Numbered from the stretch's first letter, positions 1 through 9,061 are shown. The stretch is 64,000 nucleotides of DNA from Draconibacterium orientale (GCF_000626635.1 NZ_CP007451.1:744001-808000), one strand, 5' to 3'. The notes: generated by a model from the sequence alone, not told the origin. Translations and numbers: made by a program.

Positions 1-807
1 GTTCCAATTGCCTTGTCGTTTTTCCATACTTCGTTTAATATTTTGAATGTACTGTTTCAGATATGGTTTGTTCGCTTCCTGGTAAATATGGTACAGAAAT
101 TAGTACCGGAGAAAGAAGATGAAGAAGAGTTCAAACTCAGGTACATCAAATTCGGAATGCTGAACACCAGCGAATTATCGTTACTTCAGGCCAAAAAGGA
201 AATTATAGTTTATGCCCAGCAAACAAAAAAACTATTTTCCAGAGTTAATAACATGCTCGAAGAGGAAAACGAGCGAAAACTGGTAAAACAGTTCAATAAA
301 ATGGAAATTGGAGAAGATAAAAGCGACCAAATGGAAGTTTCCATTGCCAGTTATCTCACCAAAGTTTCGGAAGGTGTATTGAGCAAACAATCGTCGAAAA
401 GTATCAGCTCGATGCTTCGTATTGTTGACGAAATTGAAAGTATTGGCGATTCATGCCTTAACATTGGCCGGGCTTTGCTACGAATCAGCGATAAGAAGGA
501 AACGCTGACTCCGAAAATGAAAGAAAAAGTGTCGGAAATGATTAAAATGGTCGATAAGTCGATGAACATTATGATCGAAAACCTGAATAAAGACAATACC
601 GAAGTTGATATAACAGAGGCCGAGGCTATTGAAAAACAAATTAACCGGTTCAGAGATAAACTACGGAAAGACCACGTTGCCAAAATAGAAAATGAAAAAT
701 ACTCGTACCAAATAGGTACCTTATACAAAGATATTTTCTCGGGGCTGGAAAGACTGGCTGACCATGTTTACGATGTAACTGTTTCGATTATCGATTATAC
801 TGACTAG
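1..807 (+). CDS. Na/Pi cotransporter family protein, C-terminal part (PhoU-like tail)
   Basis: The reading frame is open at the window edge, so this is the 3' part of a larger gene. The first visible residues include a small-residue/FHTxFN stretch typical of the second transport repeat of the NptA-type sodium-dependent phosphate transporters, followed by a last hydrophobic segment (about residues 10-30). The remaining ~230 residues are charged and helical and resemble the PhoU-like domain that many bacterial members carry at the C-terminus. The family imports phosphate with Na+ across the inner membrane. It converges on the TonB receptor gene with only 13 bases between the two stops. Family assignment is by motif and composition; the substrate is inferred. 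Confidence 0.8.
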   Translation, partial: VPIALSFFHTSFNILNVLFQIWFVRFLVNMVQKLVPEKEDEEEFKLRYIKFGMLNTSELSLLQAKKEIIVYAQQTKKLFSRVNNMLEEENERKLVKQFNKMEIGEDKSDQMEVSIASYLTKVSEGVLSKQSSKSISSMLRIVDEIESIGDSCLNIGRALLRISDKKETLTPKMKEKVSEMIKMVDKSMNIMIENLNKDNTEVDITEAEAIEKQINRFRDKLRKDHVAKIENEKYSYQIGTLYKDIFSGLERLADHVYDVTVSIIDYTD

Positions 808-820
808 ACTTTAGCTGCAT

Positions 821-3373
821 TTACAACTCAATATTCAGAAACACGGCCGGTGTAAACGAAATCGCATCGGAATAAACACCAATAAGACTAAGCTCGTCGA
901 TGGTGCTAATTCTTATATTCGAGTATTTAATGTTCCCGGTATTAAATATATTCAGGACTGAAATTCCGGCTTCGGCTTTTACTTTTCCCGGCCTGAATTT
1001 ATAAACCAAAGCCGCATCCAGCCTGCTGTAGGCTTTATCGAAATTCAGGTCGTTATCAACTTCCAGATCATAGCGCTCGAAACCGGAACCATAAACATAA
1101 TTTGCCGACAGATAAAACGATTTATAATTGTAAACCCCCGCAAATTTTAGCTCGTGTTTTTGCTGATGTGGTGCCGGCTGCCAGGTATTTATCCGGAAAT
1201 ACGGGAACTGCTCTTCCGCATTACTTAAGGTGTACGAAATCCAGGCCATGTTACGTTTGTATTCTTTTTTCAGAAAAATATCGAGGCCTTTGCTTCGTGC
1301 CTTTCCTTCGTAAAAACCCTCACTAACAAGCAAATTTCCATTTACGTAACGGCTCAATCCATCGGTAGTTTTATAAAAAGCTTCAGCACTGGCTGTAAAT
1401 CCGTTTCGCTGATAGGATAATCCGGCCACAAAATGTTCGGCACTTAAAACCGGAACTTGCTCCTCATCGGAGTTTGTCCAAAACTCGGTGTAATTATTGG
1501 TACTGTCGAGCACCGTTGTTTTCGATATAAACTGATTATACAGCCCCCACGAAGCATTTATTTTCAGATCATCAAAAACAGAAAACGATGCCGAAACACG
1601 TGGCTCTACATACCATTTACCAGGCTTGGTGTTATAAATAGCCCGCACCCCGGTTTTTAATTCCAGCAACTCACCAAACGGATATTCATCCTGCAAATAC
1701 GAATAAATGCGCGGCGATTGGTTATTAATGTTAATCTGTTGTTTGCCATCGGAAAAACGCGCTAATTCAACCTTGTTATTAATTGCGCCGGTACCAATCA
1801 GTAAACGATGTCCCCGGCGAAAATTCAAGGTATGTTCGGCATTAAAACTTAGTTCGTCCACCGTATTTTCCGCGTCCAAATCATTTAACGTCGTAATGTT
1901 TCCGTTTTGGTTATTTTCGGTTTGCGCCTTTTGGTACAACTCACGCCCAAATGCCGAATAGGCAACAGTCAGGTTTGTAGCATCTCCGTTATTCCAGGGA
2001 TAATTCAACTGTGCCGATCCACCCAACTGTTTATTCTGTTCCTGCTCCTCTCGTGTCCATAAAACTCTTGCCAATTGGGCATCCATATCGTAGCTAAAAT
2101 CGTCGCCGCCACCATATAAACTAAGTGAGAACCGGCTTCCGTCATCGCCCTTAAACGTATATTTCAGGTTGGCATCGCGAAAAACAAAATCGGGTTTTAC
2201 GTCGGAAATACGATTCGTAGAAGGACCTTTTCCGTGGGGAGTTCCTACTCCGGCACCCGCACCCGACGTTGAATTTTCTTCTCGGGCAACAATACTTATT
2301 CGTGTTGGGCTGTACAACTGATGATAGGTTTGGCGGTAGGCAGCCAGTAACGACGATTTTTTTGAAAGCGGCAGCTGCACCATTGTATTTACCGTAATTG
2401 AATTGATACTGAATGTAAGCGTTGGTTTTAATAAGGTTCCGTCTTTGCCCTGAATATCAACAATTCCTCCAACACGATCGCCATAGCGGGCTTCGTAACC
2501 GCCTTTCATTACTTCAATATTTTTTACCACCAAAGGATTGACAACGGCAATGTTATCGTTGAAATTTTTTAATCCGAAAACGGTAAATCCATCAAACAGA
2601 ATTTTACTGTGGCTCTCGTATGCGCCCCAAATAAGCAGATCGTTGGATTGTTCGCCTGAAGCCATTACTCCGGGCATTAATCGCAAAAGGTTAAACACCG
2701 AATTATCGCCATAGCCGGGAAGGATAGGTGCAATTTGGTGGTTAATTTTCATTCGGCCGGCGGTGTTGCCAATAAGTGTTGATTTTTCGATGGGATTACT
2801 GTAAATCTGCACCTCCTGAATGCGTTCGATTTGCGGATAAAGCAAAAAATTACGACTGAGACTTTGCGTAACAACCGTATCGAAAACAAAATAGCCCAGG
2901 TGCGAAATTTGAAGATTGTAAGAAGTATCGGCCGAAGCAATAAAATTGAAATATCCCTGAATATCGGATTGTACCGGCCGGCGGTTAATAAGAATGTATG
3001 AATAAGGCAAAGGCTCAAAAGTGTTGGCTTCCAGCACCTGCCCCGATATTTGAGTTAACTCCGGTTTGTTTTTCCGTTTGGGAATAATCAGCAACACATC
3101 GCCCGAGCGTTCAATTTCGAGCGGAAAATCTTTAATAAGAAAACGCAGTGCTTCTTCATCGCTATTGAAAGATTTGTGGTTGGCACTGACTAAAAAACCG
3201 GAGAGTAAATCGCTATCGTAGGCAAACTGCAAGCCATACTTTTCCTTTAAATCGATTAAAACCTGATTTAACGGGGTTTTACGTGTGTTGATTTCTATTT
3301 CTTTCTGGTTTTGTGCCGCCACCTGCATTGCGGTTAACAGCATTACCAAAACCACAACAGTGAATCGGTTCAT
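821..3373 (-). CDS. TonB-dependent receptor with N-terminal STN signalling domain
   Basis: An outer-membrane receptor of 850 residues. A signal peptide (about 1-20) is followed by an STN domain (about 22-85, with the QFAYDSDLLSG stretch) that contacts FecR in the periplasm. Next come a carboxypeptidase-regulatory-like beta-sandwich (about 105-190), a plug domain (about 220-320, with LLRLMPGV and GGIVDIQGKDG) and a long beta-barrel ending in an aromatic-poor 'FLNIEL' tail. It directly follows fecR with a TAATG overlap, so sigma, anti-sigma and receptor form one operon in the classic FecIRA-like order. This implies that the ligand induces its own uptake. The ligand (siderophore, cobalamin, glycan or other) cannot be told from sequence. 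There is no SusD-like partner next to it, which argues against a glycan-utilisation pair. Confidence 0.92.
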   Translation of the reverse strand: MNRFTVVVLVMLLTAMQVAAQNQKEIEINTRKTPLNQVLIDLKEKYGLQFAYDSDLLSGFLVSANHKSFNSDEEALRFLIKDFPLEIERSGDVLLIIPKRKNKPELTQISGQVLEANTFEPLPYSYILINRRPVQSDIQGYFNFIASADTSYNLQISHLGYFVFDTVVTQSLSRNFLLYPQIERIQEVQIYSNPIEKSTLIGNTAGRMKINHQIAPILPGYGDNSVFNLLRLMPGVMASGEQSNDLLIWGAYESHSKILFDGFTVFGLKNFNDNIAVVNPLVVKNIEVMKGGYEARYGDRVGGIVDIQGKDGTLLKPTLTFSINSITVNTMVQLPLSKKSSLLAAYRQTYHQLYSPTRISIVAREENSTSGAGAGVGTPHGKGPSTNRISDVKPDFVFRDANLKYTFKGDDGSRFSLSLYGGGDDFSYDMDAQLARVLWTREEQEQNKQLGGSAQLNYPWNNGDATNLTVAYSAFGRELYQKAQTENNQNGNITTLNDLDAENTVDELSFNAEHTLNFRRGHRLLIGTGAINNKVELARFSDGKQQININNQSPRIYSYLQDEYPFGELLELKTGVRAIYNTKPGKWYVEPRVSASFSVFDDLKINASWGLYNQFISKTTVLDSTNNYTEFWTNSDEEQVPVLSAEHFVAGLSYQRNGFTASAEAFYKTTDGLSRYVNGNLLVSEGFYEGKARSKGLDIFLKKEYKRNMAWISYTLSNAEEQFPYFRINTWQPAPHQQKHELKFAGVYNYKSFYLSANYVYGSGFERYDLEVDNDLNFDKAYSRLDAALVYKFRPGKVKAEAGISVLNIFNTGNIKYSNIRISTIDELSLIGVYSDAISFTPAVFLNIEL

Positions 3374-4233
3374 TAACTTTCGGCTGTCACTATGTAAATA
3401 TTATTCGCTTGTTTTTCAAACTTCAGATTCATTGGTTTGCAAACAAAATCCAACACATCCTCAACGCTGTGTTGTTTCGAAAAATTACTTCCAAAGTTAC
3501 GATTATTTAATTCCGGATCGAGTTTTATCGTTACGGCATATTGGCGCTCAATTTCATCAATCACCTCTTTTAACGGACGCCCGGCGAAGTAGAAATAATT
3601 TTGCTTCCAGCTTATTGCCTTTTCTGATTCAAATAGTTTGGTAACCACCAGTTTCCCCGCTTCCAGCTCAACATGATTTTGGGGCAGAAGAATTACTTTC
3701 TCGTTACCGGGCGATGTTACCTGCACTTTACCGGTGAGGCAGGTTACGCGGTAATTTTCTTCGCGGGCATAAATATTAAACGAAGTTCCGAGCACCTGCG
3801 TAGTTCCGTTATTGGACTCAACAGTGAACGTTGATCCTTTTTCAACATTAAAAAAGCCTTCCCCTACAAATTTAAGTTTACGTTCCCATTTCCATTTCAG
3901 GGGATTATAAACCAATTTTGATGCTGCGTTCAAATCAACGCTCGATCCGTCGGGTAACGCGGCTACCAGGTGTTCGCCGGGCCTACATTCTATGGTTTTC
4001 TGCCACGACGAAATAACTGCTCCGAATCCTAAAATTAACAGAACTACCGCCGCCGCTGCCCACTGAACCCAATTGTTTCGGATATGAACCTCTTTTGCCG
4101 GGTTTTTATCCATTTTCCCTTGCAGCTCATTCCAAACATCAGCCTCCGATTTCTCCCAGTTTATCTTTCCCTTTCCGAAAAGATCTTTTTCGAAATCGTT
4201 TAACGGATCGCTATGTATATTTTTATCATTCAT
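3373..4233 (-). CDS. FecR family anti-sigma factor
   Basis: 286 residues. A cytoplasmic N-terminal segment (1-53) that should hold the ECF factor is followed by one transmembrane helix (about 54-73, WVQWAAAAVVLLILGF). A periplasmic FecR domain (about 80-190: ALPDGSSVDLNAASKL, GEGFFNV, VLGTSFNIYA) and a C-terminal DUF4974 domain (about 210-283) follow. In this family the receptor's STN domain signals through the periplasmic part to release the sigma factor. The gene overlaps the sigma gene by 8 bases and the receptor gene by 1, so translation of the three is probably coupled. The assignment is firm; the inducing ligand is unknown. Confidence 0.93.
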   Translation of the reverse strand: MNDKNIHSDPLNDFEKDLFGKGKINWEKSEADVWNELQGKMDKNPAKEVHIRNNWVQWAAAAVVLLILGFGAVISSWQKTIECRPGEHLVAALPDGSSVDLNAASKLVYNPLKWKWERKLKFVGEGFFNVEKGSTFTVESNNGTTQVLGTSFNIYAREENYRVTCLTGKVQVTSPGNEKVILLPQNHVELEAGKLVVTKLFESEKAISWKQNYFYFAGRPLKEVIDEIERQYAVTIKLDPELNNRNFGSNFSKQHSVEDVLDFVCKPMNLKFEKQANNIYIVTAES

Positions 4234-4717
4234 TTGTTTTTAAACTAGTTCGTAAAAACGTAAGCGCGAGCCTCATACGCTTTTCAACCGCCTTAACACT
4301 TACTCCAACCATTTCGGCAATTTCGTTGTAGGTCAGTTGATCAACGCGGCTCATCAGGAAAACGGTTCGTTGTTTTTCGGGCATTCTTTGCAGCGCGTAA
4401 CTGTAATCTTGCTTCAGCTGCTCGAAAACCAGGTCTTCCTCCGGTGAGCGCGATTTTCCATCCGGCTCATAATGCTTAAAAAATTCAAAAGAACGTTTTT
4501 CTTTTCGGTAGTGCGACACAAACAGGTTGTTGGCAATTTTAAAAAGCAGCCCTTTCACCCTGGCCTCGTCAATTTTATTTTGTTTCTCCCAAATCTTCAG
4601 AAATGTTTCCTGCGCAATATCGGTAGCCAGTTCGGTATCTCCCGAACGATAGAACATATAGTTACGAACCTGGCTAAAATGTTCATTAAAAAGCTTTTTG
4701 AATTCCTCTTTTGTCAA
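4226..4717 (-). CDS. ECF RNA polymerase sigma-70 factor (FecI-like)
   Basis: 163 residues with region 2 (about 8-75, including DIAQETFLKIWEKQ) and region 4 (about 105-155, MPEKQRTVFLMSRVDQLTYN then the helix-turn-helix EIAEMVGVSVKAVEKRM). It lacks the extra C-terminal domain of some ECF groups. The predicted start is TTG; no in-frame ATG lies upstream and the first internal ATG would delete part of region 2. It is the first gene of the sigma-FecR-receptor operon and likely directs transcription of that operon once released by FecR. A hairpin and a lipoprotein gene lie just upstream on the same strand. Confidence 0.92.
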   Translation of the reverse strand: MTKEEFKKLFNEHFSQVRNYMFYRSGDTELATDIAQETFLKIWEKQNKIDEARVKGLLFKIANNLFVSHYRKEKRSFEFFKHYEPDGKSRSPEEDLVFEQLKQDYSYALQRMPEKQRTVFLMSRVDQLTYNEIAEMVGVSVKAVEKRMRLALTFLRTSLKTNE

Positions 4718-4773
4718 AACGCAGCAACATTGGTTAGCATGTTAAAGTTACAGTTATTTGCGGGATTGAGAAA

Positions 4774-4804
4774 TACCGGGAGACCCAAAAAACACCTCCC
4801 GGTA
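4774..4804. terminator. Inverted repeat between lipoprotein and sigma genes
   Basis: A perfect 9-base inverted repeat (TACCGGGAG / CTCCCGGTA, 13-base loop) lies 18 bases past the lipoprotein stop. On the minus strand it is followed by ATTTCTC rather than a long T run, so it could be a weak terminator or an mRNA-processing or attenuation hairpin within one transcript. Confidence 0.5.
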
Positions 4805-4822
4805 CTATCTCTCCACTACTCA

Positions 4823-5857
4823 CTATCCGTTGCCGTTATGGTTATTGTTTCCATTCTGATTTTGATTCTGGTTATTATTTTGATTTCCGTTTTCACCCGA
4901 ATACTGATGCTGATTTTGCTGCATTTTCTGTTTTGCCAGTCCGTTATAATGTTTTTCTGAAAGGTCGATTACTTCGTCTCCGGCATCGGTCGTCAGCAGT
5001 GCATAATGGTCGCAATCTTCGCCACTCTCGTTATAACCATAATCCAGTATGGAAACTGTACTTCCACCAACACGAACTTCAACCTCGCCTTCAACCATGT
5101 ACCTGCACATTGCCAGACGTTTTAACGGAGCGGTAATTGTTTTACTGTAGGTTTCTTCGGTTCCATCGGGCCACACAATTGTGCCGGTAACTTCGCCGGT
5201 AATAATCACAACATCATCACTCTGAATTTCGGGTGTATCAAGGCCGGCCAGCCATTGCCAAACACGTTCGGCACTTCTTGTTACGATTGTTCCGTCGGGA
5301 TAAATAAAGGTCATCTCCGACTCTAATTTACGGAATGTGCTATCCAGTTTGTCAACTACAACTTCTGAAGTACCGGATATCAGCATCGAATCGACCGAAA
5401 AATCATTGAAGCTTACCAACCGCGAATAATCCTGGCTGTTTCGTGGTGCCGAAATTACCATAACAATTTCGCCGCTCAACACTTTGCCATTGTTTAGCAC
5501 CGTGCTATCGCCATAATTCAGCGTAATTGTAAGCGGATAACCGGAATCATCGCTCTGCTCGATGGTAACATCCGGACACTGATTTTCGAAATAGCGCAGG
5601 TTACTGTTCCATCCAAAAAATTTACCCATTTGCCACCAACGTGTAAGAATCGGTTCGGCATTGGCAAAAAATTCCACTTCGTAATTACATTCGGTAACAG
5701 CAGCTTCGGCCTGTACTTCGGCCACTGCAATTTCGGCCGATTTTAAGGTCAATTCGTCACTCATCTCTGGAATATCAATACTTTCATCAGTATTTGTATT
5801 ACACGAGAACATTAACATTGCCAAGGCAACAACTAAAAATCCAATACTATTTTTCAT
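4823..5857 (-). CDS. Putative lipoprotein with Asn/Gln-rich tail, function unknown
   Basis: 344 residues. The start is a hydrophobic signal ending in a lipobox (LMFSC, Cys19), so the mature protein is probably lipid-anchored. The body (about 55-300) has repeated beta-strand-like pieces, including two 'IYPDGT/VWPDGTEETYSK'-type motifs, but I do not recognise a named family. The last ~30 residues are almost only N, Q, G and H, encoded by a low-complexity stretch at about 4826-4925. It lies 105 bases upstream of the ECF-FecR-TonB receptor genes on the same strand, so it might belong to that regulon or be the first gene of a longer transcript. Function is unassigned. Confidence 0.75.
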   Translation of the reverse strand: MKNSIGFLVVALAMLMFSCNTNTDESIDIPEMSDELTLKSAEIAVAEVQAEAAVTECNYEVEFFANAEPILTRWWQMGKFFGWNSNLRYFENQCPDVTIEQSDDSGYPLTITLNYGDSTVLNNGKVLSGEIVMVISAPRNSQDYSRLVSFNDFSVDSMLISGTSEVVVDKLDSTFRKLESEMTFIYPDGTIVTRSAERVWQWLAGLDTPEIQSDDVVIITGEVTGTIVWPDGTEETYSKTITAPLKRLAMCRYMVEGEVEVRVGGSTVSILDYGYNESGEDCDHYALLTTDAGDEVIDLSEKHYNGLAKQKMQQNQHQYSGENGNQNNNQNQNQNGNNNHNGNG

Positions 5858-6075
5858 GACATTATATTTTAATGATTACTTCTAACTCTAATCCGCACGA
5901 GACCCGACCTACCCTACTCGTTTGCGTGTTTTTTTTTCAGAATTAGTTTTAATCACAAACTCAAACTTCTGACAAACAAGTTTTTGAGACAACCATTTTT
6001 TTATCCGCTTTACAAAATTCCTTTGTTGAAAGCATTCAAATTGTTTACTTTTGGCTGCTTAAATCAGTTTAAAAT
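5858..6075 (+). promoter_or_regulatory. Divergent intergenic region with Bacteroidota-type promoter
   Basis: TTTG at 6022-6025 and TACTTTTG at 6046-6053 are separated by 20 bases, a full match to the -33/-7 promoter pattern of Bacteroidota. The predicted start of transcription, near 6060, leaves a leader of about 15 bases before the ATG at 6076. Nothing else clear is seen between the two divergent genes. Confidence 0.7.
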
Positions 6076-7725
6076 ATGAAGTCAGGAGTAGTTGTAGTTA
6101 TAAGTTTTATTCTCTTATTTCTGGGTGGCCAGGCACAGGCACAAAACAATAAAGCGCTAAATAGCGATAAACCCAAAGTGGTAATTGGTATTGTTGTTGA
6201 AAACATGCGGCCCGATTACATTCAGCGCTATTGGGAAAAGTTTCAGCCCAACGGATTTAAGAAAATCTACACGCAGGGAGCCGTTTGCCAGAATGTGAAA
6301 CTTACGCTGCACGAACAAAACTACGCCAGCGGAACAGCAACACTGTTTACCGGTGTTCATCCTTCTATTCACGGAATTGTTTCGAATAATTGGTACGACC
6401 GACTGAAGAAAAAGGAAATTGACAGCACCGAAGACGACTATTATTTTACGGTTGGTGCCGATACCAAAGCCGGTGCTGCATCGCCGCAAAACCTGCTTTC
6501 GACAACACTTACCGATAATTTGAAAATATTAAGCGGAGGAAAAGCCAAAATATTTAGTGCAGCTTTAAACCGCGAGTCGGCAATTTTTGCTGCCGGCCAT
6601 GCTGCCGATGGCGCTTACTGGTTCGACTCTGAATCGGGACGAATGATATCAAGTTCGTTTTACGTAAGCACTTTCCCCGATTGGGTGCGTTTGTTCAACA
6701 GCGAAAATTACGCCGATATTTATAGCCACCGCACCTGGACAACACTACTCCCTGAAACCGAATACACCGAAAGCCTGCGCGACGACTACCTGTTGGAGCG
6801 TGGCTATTTTGGCGAGTTTAATACTTTCCCGCACTCCATAAACAAATACATTAACCGCACCAGCGATTTCCGACCCTTTAAAACTACACCATCGGCCAAT
6901 ATGATGATTAAGGATTTTACCCTGCGTTTGTTGGAAAACGAAGAAATTGGTACCGATAACATTACCGATTTTGTTACGGCTGTATTTTCGAGCATGGATT
7001 ATGAAAACGGCTCATTTGGGCCGGCTTCGCTCGAAATGGAAGATACTTACCTTTATCTCGACCAGTACATTGGCGAATTGATTGATGCCGCCGAACAAAA
7101 ATTCGGGAAAGATAATGTGCTGTTTTTTCTTACGGCCAACACATCAGCTTCGTACCCGGTTGAGTACCTGAAAGAGGAATTTCACCTTACGGTTGATTAT
7201 TTTAATGTTGAAAGTGCTATTGCTCTGTTAACTTCTTATCTGAATATCACCTATGGCGAAGAGAAATGGATTGAACATTATTCTGATCTTCAGCTGTACC
7301 TTGATCACGATATTATTAATAAAAACGATAATGTAAGCTTGAATGAGTTACGAGAAGTTTCATCAAACTTCATCAACCAGTTTACCGGCGTTCAGGTGTC
7401 GATGCCGGCTTTTCAGCTGGAACAGGGAAGCTCGGCAAACGGGCTGTTCGAGCCGCTGTACAATACCTACCACAAAAACCGTTCGGGCGATTTTATCTAC
7501 ACCTTAAAAGAAGGCTGGCAACCCGGGTATAAATTCAAACGCGCCAATTACACCGACCAGTCGCGAATTCCGATAGTAATTTGGGGAAAAGGAATTAAGG
7601 CACAAACCATAAGCACAACGCACAACGCCGTTGATCTGGTGCCAACACTGGCCGAATTAATATCAGTGCCGATACCCGACAAATGCCAGGGAAAAATTAT
7701 TAAAGAAATTGTGGAACGAAAATGA
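6076..7725 (+). CDS. PafA-type alkaline phosphatase homologue, predicted catalytically dead
   Basis: 549 residues with a signal peptide (about 1-22), so exported to the periplasm or beyond. The full length aligns by eye with the PafA family of the alkaline phosphatase superfamily: VVENMRPDYI near the start, FTGVHPSIHGI and NNWYDR, ESAIFAAGHAADGAYWFD, DYENGSFGPASLEMEDTYL, and a closing VDLVPTLAELI. The catalytic positions are nevertheless changed. The first metal-binding Asp is Glu, the nucleophile Thr is Tyr (HEQNYASGTA), the Lys and Arg of the substrate pocket are Asn and Glu, the DxxxH metal His is Gly, the Asp-His pair is Asn-Thr (FLTANTSASY), and the last metal His is missing. The fold is probably kept without phosphatase chemistry. 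A binding or scaffold role is inferred. Confidence 0.85.
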   Translation: MKSGVVVVISFILLFLGGQAQAQNNKALNSDKPKVVIGIVVENMRPDYIQRYWEKFQPNGFKKIYTQGAVCQNVKLTLHEQNYASGTATLFTGVHPSIHGIVSNNWYDRLKKKEIDSTEDDYYFTVGADTKAGAASPQNLLSTTLTDNLKILSGGKAKIFSAALNRESAIFAAGHAADGAYWFDSESGRMISSSFYVSTFPDWVRLFNSENYADIYSHRTWTTLLPETEYTESLRDDYLLERGYFGEFNTFPHSINKYINRTSDFRPFKTTPSANMMIKDFTLRLLENEEIGTDNITDFVTAVFSSMDYENGSFGPASLEMEDTYLYLDQYIGELIDAAEQKFGKDNVLFFLTANTSASYPVEYLKEEFHLTVDYFNVESAIALLTSYLNITYGEEKWIEHYSDLQLYLDHDIINKNDNVSLNELREVSSNFINQFTGVQVSMPAFQLEQGSSANGLFEPLYNTYHKNRSGDFIYTLKEGWQPGYKFKRANYTDQSRIPIVIWGKGIKAQTISTTHNAVDLVPTLAELISVPIPDKCQGKIIKEIVERK

Positions 7726-7750
7726 GATTAACCGCCGGCCTTTTGAATTG

Positions 7751-8152
7751 TTAAAATAGTTTAAAGCCTTTTCGATCGTTCTTTTTCTCCGGTTTTAGCT
7801 CTGCATGAACCTGATCGTTCTTTTTCTGTCGGTTTTTACTGCTCAACAGCGGCTGAAGACTTACCACCAGGGTAGTATCCGATACAGCATCAACATGGTG
7901 CAAAACCGGTTTAAAACCGCCGTTTGAAATGGACAAATCAATAGCGCCCTTATCGAGAATTAGCTTATAAAATCCATTCTGATTGGTAATTGTTCCTATT
8001 CCTGAATTCTTTTCAAAAATACTTACGTTTTCCATGGCTTTTCCGTTGGTTCCATTATTAACATAGCCTGTAATGGTTACGATTTGGGCCCAACTCATGC
8101 CCGGAATAATTAATAATAGAACAGCGAAATGGGTGATTAATACTGTTTTCAT
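7751..8152 (-). CDS. Small secreted carboxypeptidase-regulatory-like domain protein
   Basis: 133 residues: a signal peptide (about 1-22, cut after SWAQ), one CarboxypepD_reg-like beta-sandwich (about 25-100: ITGYVNNGTNGKAMENVSIFE, GFYKLILDKG), then a basic, Lys-rich tail (105-133). This is the module usually found at the N-terminus of TonB receptors, here alone without plug or barrel. It may be a free-standing surface or periplasmic binding domain, or a receptor remnant. It converges on the phosphatase homologue with 25 bases between the stops. Specific role unknown. Confidence 0.7.
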   Translation of the reverse strand: MKTVLITHFAVLLLIIPGMSWAQIVTITGYVNNGTNGKAMENVSIFEKNSGIGTITNQNGFYKLILDKGAIDLSISNGGFKPVLHHVDAVSDTTLVVSLQPLLSSKNRQKKNDQVHAELKPEKKNDRKGFKLF

Positions 8153-8584
8153 TTTAATGAACTTGTTAAATTGTTATATGGCTCTATAAAATTAGACAAA
8201 AAAGAGCACAAAAAGGTTGCTTCATCCTTTAATTTTCTTTGAACAATTTGTTAATGAATTTCTGATTTCGGCCGTAATTAACAATCCTTGTTTAAACAAC
8301 ATTGTGTTCGCTCATCTTTGTAGAACACATTTATACATGACAAAAATTAGCTTCGCCGATATTTTTTGAAACAGATCGAATTTCAACACCTGTTTTCTGC
8401 TGAAAAACATAATGTTATGAAACAAATACACTGTTTTTTTAGGTGATTACTCCGTACATTTGTTTATAACAAATAAAGAATTATTTCTTTATTATGATCA
8501 GTAACAAGTCAACGATCCTGCCTTAACCGGCGCTCTGCTTAACAATAACAACTAAAAACCAATAAAAAAACTAAAACTTGCCTC
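8153..8584 (+). promoter_or_regulatory. Promoter and leader of the first hydrogenase operon
   Basis: This 432-base gap holds a good -7 box, TACATTTG (8455-8462), about 120 bases before hydC. It is followed at once by an imperfect palindrome TTGTTTATAACAA (8460-8472) and then a perfect 9-base inverted repeat AATAAAGAA / TTCTTTATT (8472-8480 and 8485-8493, 4-base loop). They overlap the predicted transcription start and early leader, which is where a redox-responsive repressor or an RNA hairpin would act. No clear -33 TTTG is seen. The rest of the gap (8153-8450) shows no gene. Confidence 0.5.
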
Positions 8585-9061
8585 ATGGATCCAATCCAAA
8601 CCTTAGTTAAAAACCTGGCAGAGAAACATGGTCGAAGCCGGGAGAGTGTTTTACCCATTTTACAAGGAGTGGTTGAACAGGAAAAATTCCTTTCAGAACG
8701 TTCGATGATCGAAATTGCGCGGGAAATTGATATCCCGGCCGCCGACGTTTATGGAACGGCTACATTCTATTCCTTCCTTGAAACCAAACCTACCGGACAA
8801 TTTATTATTCGTGTGTGCAAAACCATTACCTGTGCCATGAAGGGCAAAAACCAGATTTTGTTTGCCATAGAAGACATGCTAAAAATTGGTTTAGGGGAAA
8901 CCACCCCCGACAAACAATTTACCCTGCTGGAAACCAACTGCCTGGGCTGGTGCCACAAAGCACCGGCTATGCTGATAAACGATGAGATTTATACCGAACT
9001 CACACCTGAAAAAGTGCGGGAGATATTATCGGGTTATATGAAAGTAAATGCGAATCACTAA
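8585..9061 (+). CDS. hydC: NADH-dependent [FeFe]-hydrogenase subunit HydC (NuoE-like, [2Fe-2S])
   Basis: 158 residues of the NuoE/24-kDa family. A helical N-terminus (1-60) with the VYGTATFYSFL signature precedes a thioredoxin-like domain whose four cysteines (CKTITC near 80-85 and CLGWC near 120-124) bind a [2Fe-2S] cluster. In HydABC-type hydrogenases this subunit passes electrons between the flavin subunit and HydA. It is the first gene of a three-gene operon; the next reading frame may begin 14 bases before this stop. A paralogue lies at 35175-35657 in the second hydrogenase cluster. Confidence 0.92.
   Translation: MDPIQTLVKNLAEKHGRSRESVLPILQGVVEQEKFLSERSMIEIAREIDIPAADVYGTATFYSFLETKPTGQFIIRVCKTITCAMKGKNQILFAIEDMLKIGLGETTPDKQFTLLETNCLGWCHKAPAMLINDEIYTELTPEKVREILSGYMKVNANH

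Noticed and set aside
820-5857. The TonB receptor region considered as a polysaccharide utilisation locus.
   Set aside because: No SusD-like protein, glycoside hydrolase or polysaccharide lyase is present.
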